From Staphylococcus ratti (GTDB lineage Bacteria; Bacillota; Bacilli; Staphylococcales; Staphylococcaceae): a stretch of 64,000 nucleotides of DNA. Positions 60,905 to 64,000 of this stretch are shown piece after piece. The notes under the pieces are model-generated. The model ran no database searches. It saw only the letters and a program-made list of their open reading frames with translations, and was not told where the DNA came from. The translations under genes and the position numbers were made by a program. Numbering within the stretch: position 1 is the stretch's first letter; every line of letters begins with the position of its first letter. Where the stretch lies: the NCBI RefSeq assembly GCF_020883535.1, contig NZ_CP086654.1:1612001-1676000 (forward strand), written 5' to 3'.

Positions 60905-61723
60905 TTATGGAAATTTAGGGAATTGATCAAAGTCTGGTGAACGTTTTTCTTTAAACGCATCGCGTCCTTCTTTCGCTTCATCTGTTGTATAGTATAGCAA
61001 TGTTGCATCTCCAGCAAATTGTTGTAAACCTGCTAAACCATCTGTATCTGCGTTCATCGCCGCTTTTAAGAAACGTAAAGCTGTTGGTGAATGTTGTAAT
61101 ATTTCTTTACACCATTGTACCGTTTCATCTTCAATTTTATCTAATGGTACAACTGTGTTCGCCATACCCATATCTAATGCTTGTTGTGCATCATATTGAC
61201 GACATAAGTACCAAATTTCACGCGCTTTTTTATGACCAACAATACGCGCTAAGTATCCTGAACCATAACCAGCATCAAATGAACCTACTTTAGGCCCTGT
61301 TTGACCAAACTTCGCATTGTCCGCTGCGATTGTCAAATCACAAACGACTTGTAAAACATTACCGCCACCAATCGCATAACCTTTAACCATTGCAATGACT
61401 GGTTTTGGAATGACACGGATTAAACGTTGTAAATCTAAAACATTTAAACGTGGAATTTGGTCATCACCTACGTAGCCACCGTGGCCACGTACTTTTTGGT
61501 CCCCACCAGAACAGAATGCTTTGTCGCCTTCACCTGTTAAAATAATCACACCGACACGCTCATCATCACGTGCACGTGTAAAAGCATCGATCATTTCATG
61601 TACAGTGTTTGGTGTAAACGCATTGTGTACTTCAGGACGATTAATCGTTACCTTAGCAATCCCTTCAAAATATTCATATTTAATTTCTTTATATTCTTTT
61701 AATGTTTCCCATTGTCTTTCCAT
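60905..61723 (-). CDS. menB: 1,4-dihydroxy-2-naphthoyl-CoA synthase
   Basis: Crotonase-family enzyme that closes the naphthoquinone ring in menaquinone synthesis. It shows the FCSGGDQ segment of the oxyanion-hole region and [17 protein letters not shown] with the catalytic Asp and Tyr. ATG 61723 follows GAGGAGG by six bases; the upstream in-frame ATG overlaps that site. The 272 residues match the family. It overlaps the 3' end of menH by 35 bases and is the last gene of the menDHB run. Confidence 0.95.
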   Translation of the reverse strand: MERQWETLKEYKEIKYEYFEGIAKVTINRPEVHNAFTPNTVHEMIDAFTRARDDERVGVIILTGEGDKAFCSGGDQKVRGHGGYVGDDQIPRLNVLDLQRLIRVIPKPVIAMVKGYAIGGGNVLQVVCDLTIAADNAKFGQTGPKVGSFDAGYGSGYLARIVGHKKAREIWYLCRQYDAQQALDMGMANTVVPLDKIEDETVQWCKEILQHSPTALRFLKAAMNADTDGLAGLQQFAGDATLLYYTTDEAKEGRDAFKEKRSPDFDQFPKFP

Positions 61724-62531
61724 CGTTGTCCTCCTCATTTAAACCTTTAATAAAATCTAATGTTATTGTATCAAATTTCGCAACATCTTCCACATGAACT
61801 GTATGGCCCACTTGTGGCACAACGTCAAGTTTGCCATGTTGAAGCGCCGGCAACATATTTTGGGCAATGCTCACAAATTTTTCATCCCATTCCCCAACTA
61901 TCAGTTGCACTGGCATACGTAAATTTTCTAACGTTCCCCATAAATTAGGCATGACGCCTGTACCATATTCACGTAATGCTTTTGCCAGTTTTTCTGGAGA
62001 TTGGCGAAGCCGCATTTGTCGAATACGTTGTTGCTCTGCCTCATCTAAGAAACGTTGTGACTGAAATAATGGCAATCGTTCCCAATCTTTAACAAATGTT
62101 TCAAAAGGCGCTAATTCAAGTACTTTAGCACGTGCTTCGTCTACTTGTGAACGTTCCGCTCGTTGTAATCCGTCGTCAATGCCTGGAGAACCACTTTCTA
62201 AAATTAAACCATTCAACAATTCAGGATAATAACAACCGTAATAAAGCGCTACACGTGCTCCCATAGAATATCCATGTAAAACGACACATGCTTCTTTCAC
62301 TTCACGTATCACTTGATAAAGTTGTTCCGCAATCCATTGAAAGTGCCATTGTTCTTCTAAACTCGACTCATCTTTACCATGTCCTGGCAAATCTACTGTA
62401 ACTACTTTAACTGATTTTGTAAGTGTCGCGATGTGCTGATCGAATATAGAACTATCACTCATAAAACCATGTAATAAAATACACACCGTATTTGACGGTT
62501 GCTTTGCTTCATAAACTTTATAATGTAACAT
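61689..62531 (-). CDS. menH: 2-succinyl-6-hydroxy-2,4-cyclohexadiene-1-carboxylate synthase
   Basis: Alpha/beta hydrolase of menaquinone synthesis. The oxyanion segment [12 protein letters not shown], the nucleophile elbow GYSMGAR and the late GHTVHVE histidine are present. I use ATG 62531, preceded by GTGAGG, giving 280 residues. The C-terminus is longer than I expect for the family (S. aureus about 267) and runs 35 bases into menB. It overlaps menD by 14 bases. Confidence 0.9.
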   Translation of the reverse strand: MLHYKVYEAKQPSNTVCILLHGFMSDSSIFDQHIATLTKSVKVVTVDLPGHGKDESSLEEQWHFQWIAEQLYQVIREVKEACVVLHGYSMGARVALYYGCYYPELLNGLILESGSPGIDDGLQRAERSQVDEARAKVLELAPFETFVKDWERLPLFQSQRFLDEAEQQRIRQMRLRQSPEKLAKALREYGTGVMPNLWGTLENLRMPVQLIVGEWDEKFVSIAQNMLPALQHGKLDVVPQVGHTVHVEDVAKFDTITLDFIKGLNEEDNDGKTMGNIKRI

Positions 62532-64000
62532 TGACAACCTCACTTAATTGTTCGTACAAAGTTTGATGTACCTCATAATTTTCTGCACGATCCGTGATAA
62601 TTTCGTATAATGTGCCCGACATTGCATTAAGTTCAACGTAACCAAAAGATTGGACATCTGAAAAACGTTTATAACAAAAGTGATATAAATGCGCTGCATG
62701 TTCAAAGTCTAATCCTGTCGGCGTACCAAATAAGCGTTCGAAGTGTGGCGCTGCTGCTTCTTTCTGAGGCAAATATGAGAAAATACCCCCGCCGTCATTA
62801 TTAACTAAAATAATATTCATATGAATATCATTTAATTTCGACATTAACAAGCCATTCATATCATGATAAAAAGCGATATCACCAATCAATAATGTTACCT
62901 TCTGATGCACAGCCATACCTAAAGCTGTAGAAACGACCCCATCAATTCCGTTTGCGCCTCGGTTAGCATAAACGCCAAATTCACAATCAAAATACAAATT
63001 ATCTATATCACGAATAGGCATACTGTTACTTACAAAAAGATTATCCGTATGATCTAATTTATCTAGTAAACGTGAAATGTATCCTGCCTCATCCAATGCT
63101 TGCTTTTGATGATAGGTAATTTTTTCTCTCGCCTGTAATTCCATTTGTTGCCAATGTTTCAACCATACTTTGCGATAGGTGCTTTCTAATGTGTTCAATG
63201 ATCTGAAAAAGTCGTTCGCAGACATTTCGTAAAAGTAATCTGGCTTTTTAGGGAAAGCATCTATGTCCTTACTATTTTGAACTAATATATGTGTTGCATT
63301 CGTCCGTTTCAACCATTGATTCAGCTTTTTAGAAACTACCGGTTTCCCAACACGTATTACAAAATCTGCTTCTAGTTCTAATCCTGAACGTAGTAACAAA
63401 TCATACGTTGCAATAACATTTGGATGTTGCGTACGTCGTATAGGATTTAATGGATCCGCTAAAATAGGCATATCATATTCTGTAGCAAAAGTTAATAATT
63501 GTGAGACATCTTGGTGTTGCATATCTCCTACGATAATCAATCCTTTAATTTGTTTCAATGTCTGTTTTAAAGGCGTAGGATCAATAGCTTTTTGGTATTT
63601 AGGTAGCGTATAAGTATGCGTCGTCAATAAATCCGTCCGTGACCAATCTGGCGTCAATGGCTCCCTAAATGGCATATTAAAATGTATCGGTCCTTGATGT
63701 GGACCTACAAAATATTGGCTTGCTTTTTGAAGCTGGTAACGTATCGCATCTAATGTATATTGCGTCCCATCTGCAATAGGCATATCAAATTGAAAATGAA
63801 CGTAATTGGCAAACATATTAACTTGATTAATGGCTTGAGGTGCGCCGACTTCTCGAAGCTCATGTGGTCTATCACTGGTCAAAACAACGAGTGGCAAACG
63901 ACTAATATGACTTTCTGCCACAGCAGGCAAATAGTTTGCAGCAGCAGTACCAGAAGTACACACTAAGGCAACTGGTCGCTGGCTTCCTTTAATTAAACCT
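62518..64000 (-). CDS. menD: SEPHCHC synthase MenD, 5' end outside window
   Basis: Thiamine-diphosphate enzyme that joins isochorismate and 2-oxoglutarate in menaquinone synthesis. About 494 C-terminal residues are visible; the N-terminus with the ThDP-activating glutamate is beyond the window end. [26 protein letters not shown] and the ThDP-binding [13 protein letters not shown] motif identify it. The frame runs open to 64000. It is followed by menH and menB in the same direction, so an upstream menF is expected just outside. Confidence 0.95.
   Translation of the reverse strand, partial: GLIKGSQRPVALVCTSGTAAANYLPAVAESHISRLPLVVLTSDRPHELREVGAPQAINQVNMFANYVHFQFDMPIADGTQYTLDAIRYQLQKASQYFVGPHQGPIHFNMPFREPLTPDWSRTDLLTTHTYTLPKYQKAIDPTPLKQTLKQIKGLIIVGDMQHQDVSQLLTFATEYDMPILADPLNPIRRTQHPNVIATYDLLLRSGLELEADFVIRVGKPVVSKKLNQWLKRTNATHILVQNSKDIDAFPKKPDYFYEMSANDFFRSLNTLESTYRKVWLKHWQQMELQAREKITYHQKQALDEAGYISRLLDKLDHTDNLFVSNSMPIRDIDNLYFDCEFGVYANRGANGIDGVVSTALGMAVHQKVTLLIGDIAFYHDMNGLLMSKLNDIHMNIILVNNDGGGIFSYLPQKEAAAPHFERLFGTPTGLDFEHAAHLYHFCYKRFSDVQSFGYVELNAMSGTLYEIITDRAENYEVHQTLYEQLSEVVNVTL

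Overview
The window is a low-GC Firmicute chromosome segment that I assign to Staphylococcus, and probably not S. aureus. The gene order def - rpoY - rnjA - ktrC - cydBA - nrdH-like - ptsIH - auxA-like - ykoEDC - pur operon - folD - qoxABCD - lcpB - atl - menBHD is the order I know from staphylococci, and many proteins have the S. aureus lengths. Two departures stand out: the sspABC protease genes that I recall next to menB in S. aureus are absent, and a large polysaccharide locus lies between qoxD and lcpB. The clade (perhaps the animal-associated intermedius or hyicus groups) is inference only.

Layout. 1-4227: a YkyA-like lipoprotein (cut by the window start), peptide deformylase, RNA polymerase epsilon with RNase J1, and a KtrC potassium gating subunit. 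4393-9431: cytochrome bd oxidase, a glutaredoxin-like protein and the PTS general proteins EI and HPr. 9589-13488: an unknown protein, a PUA-domain rRNA methyltransferase, a six-fold tandem hairpin repeat and an AuxA-like membrane protein. 13723-17116: a 43-residue protein behind a sigma-B-like promoter, then a TPP riboswitch controlling the YkoEDC thiamine-precursor ECF transporter. 17245-28424: the 11-gene purine operon purEKCSQLFMNHD on the minus strand, with two inverted PurBoxes at its head. 28635-32080: folD, a bacteriocin-like peptide gene with a frameshifted membrane-protein partner, flavohaemoglobin and a secreted Ig-like protein. 32478-36442: the quinol oxidase operon qoxABCD.

36628-49707: a minus-strand surface-polysaccharide locus with a UDP-ManNAc dehydrogenase, a TagG-like permease, a TagH-like ATPase at the far end, five glycosyltransferase-like proteins (one a GT-B/GT2 fusion) and three small proteins of unknown function. 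A phosphoglucomutase (pgcA) sits just upstream and a LytR-CpsA-Psr ligase gene (lcpB) diverges from it. I infer that together they make, export and attach a wall-linked, probably acidic, glycopolymer. This is the best candidate for an undescribed system here.

52034-64000: lcpB, a DUF2538 protein, a GNAT acetyltransferase, the bifunctional autolysin atl, a membrane acyltransferase, a PLP aminotransferase, a candidate small RNA and the menaquinone genes menB, menH and menD (cut by the window end). Menaquinone synthesis, cytochrome bd, Qox and Hmp make respiration a recurring theme.
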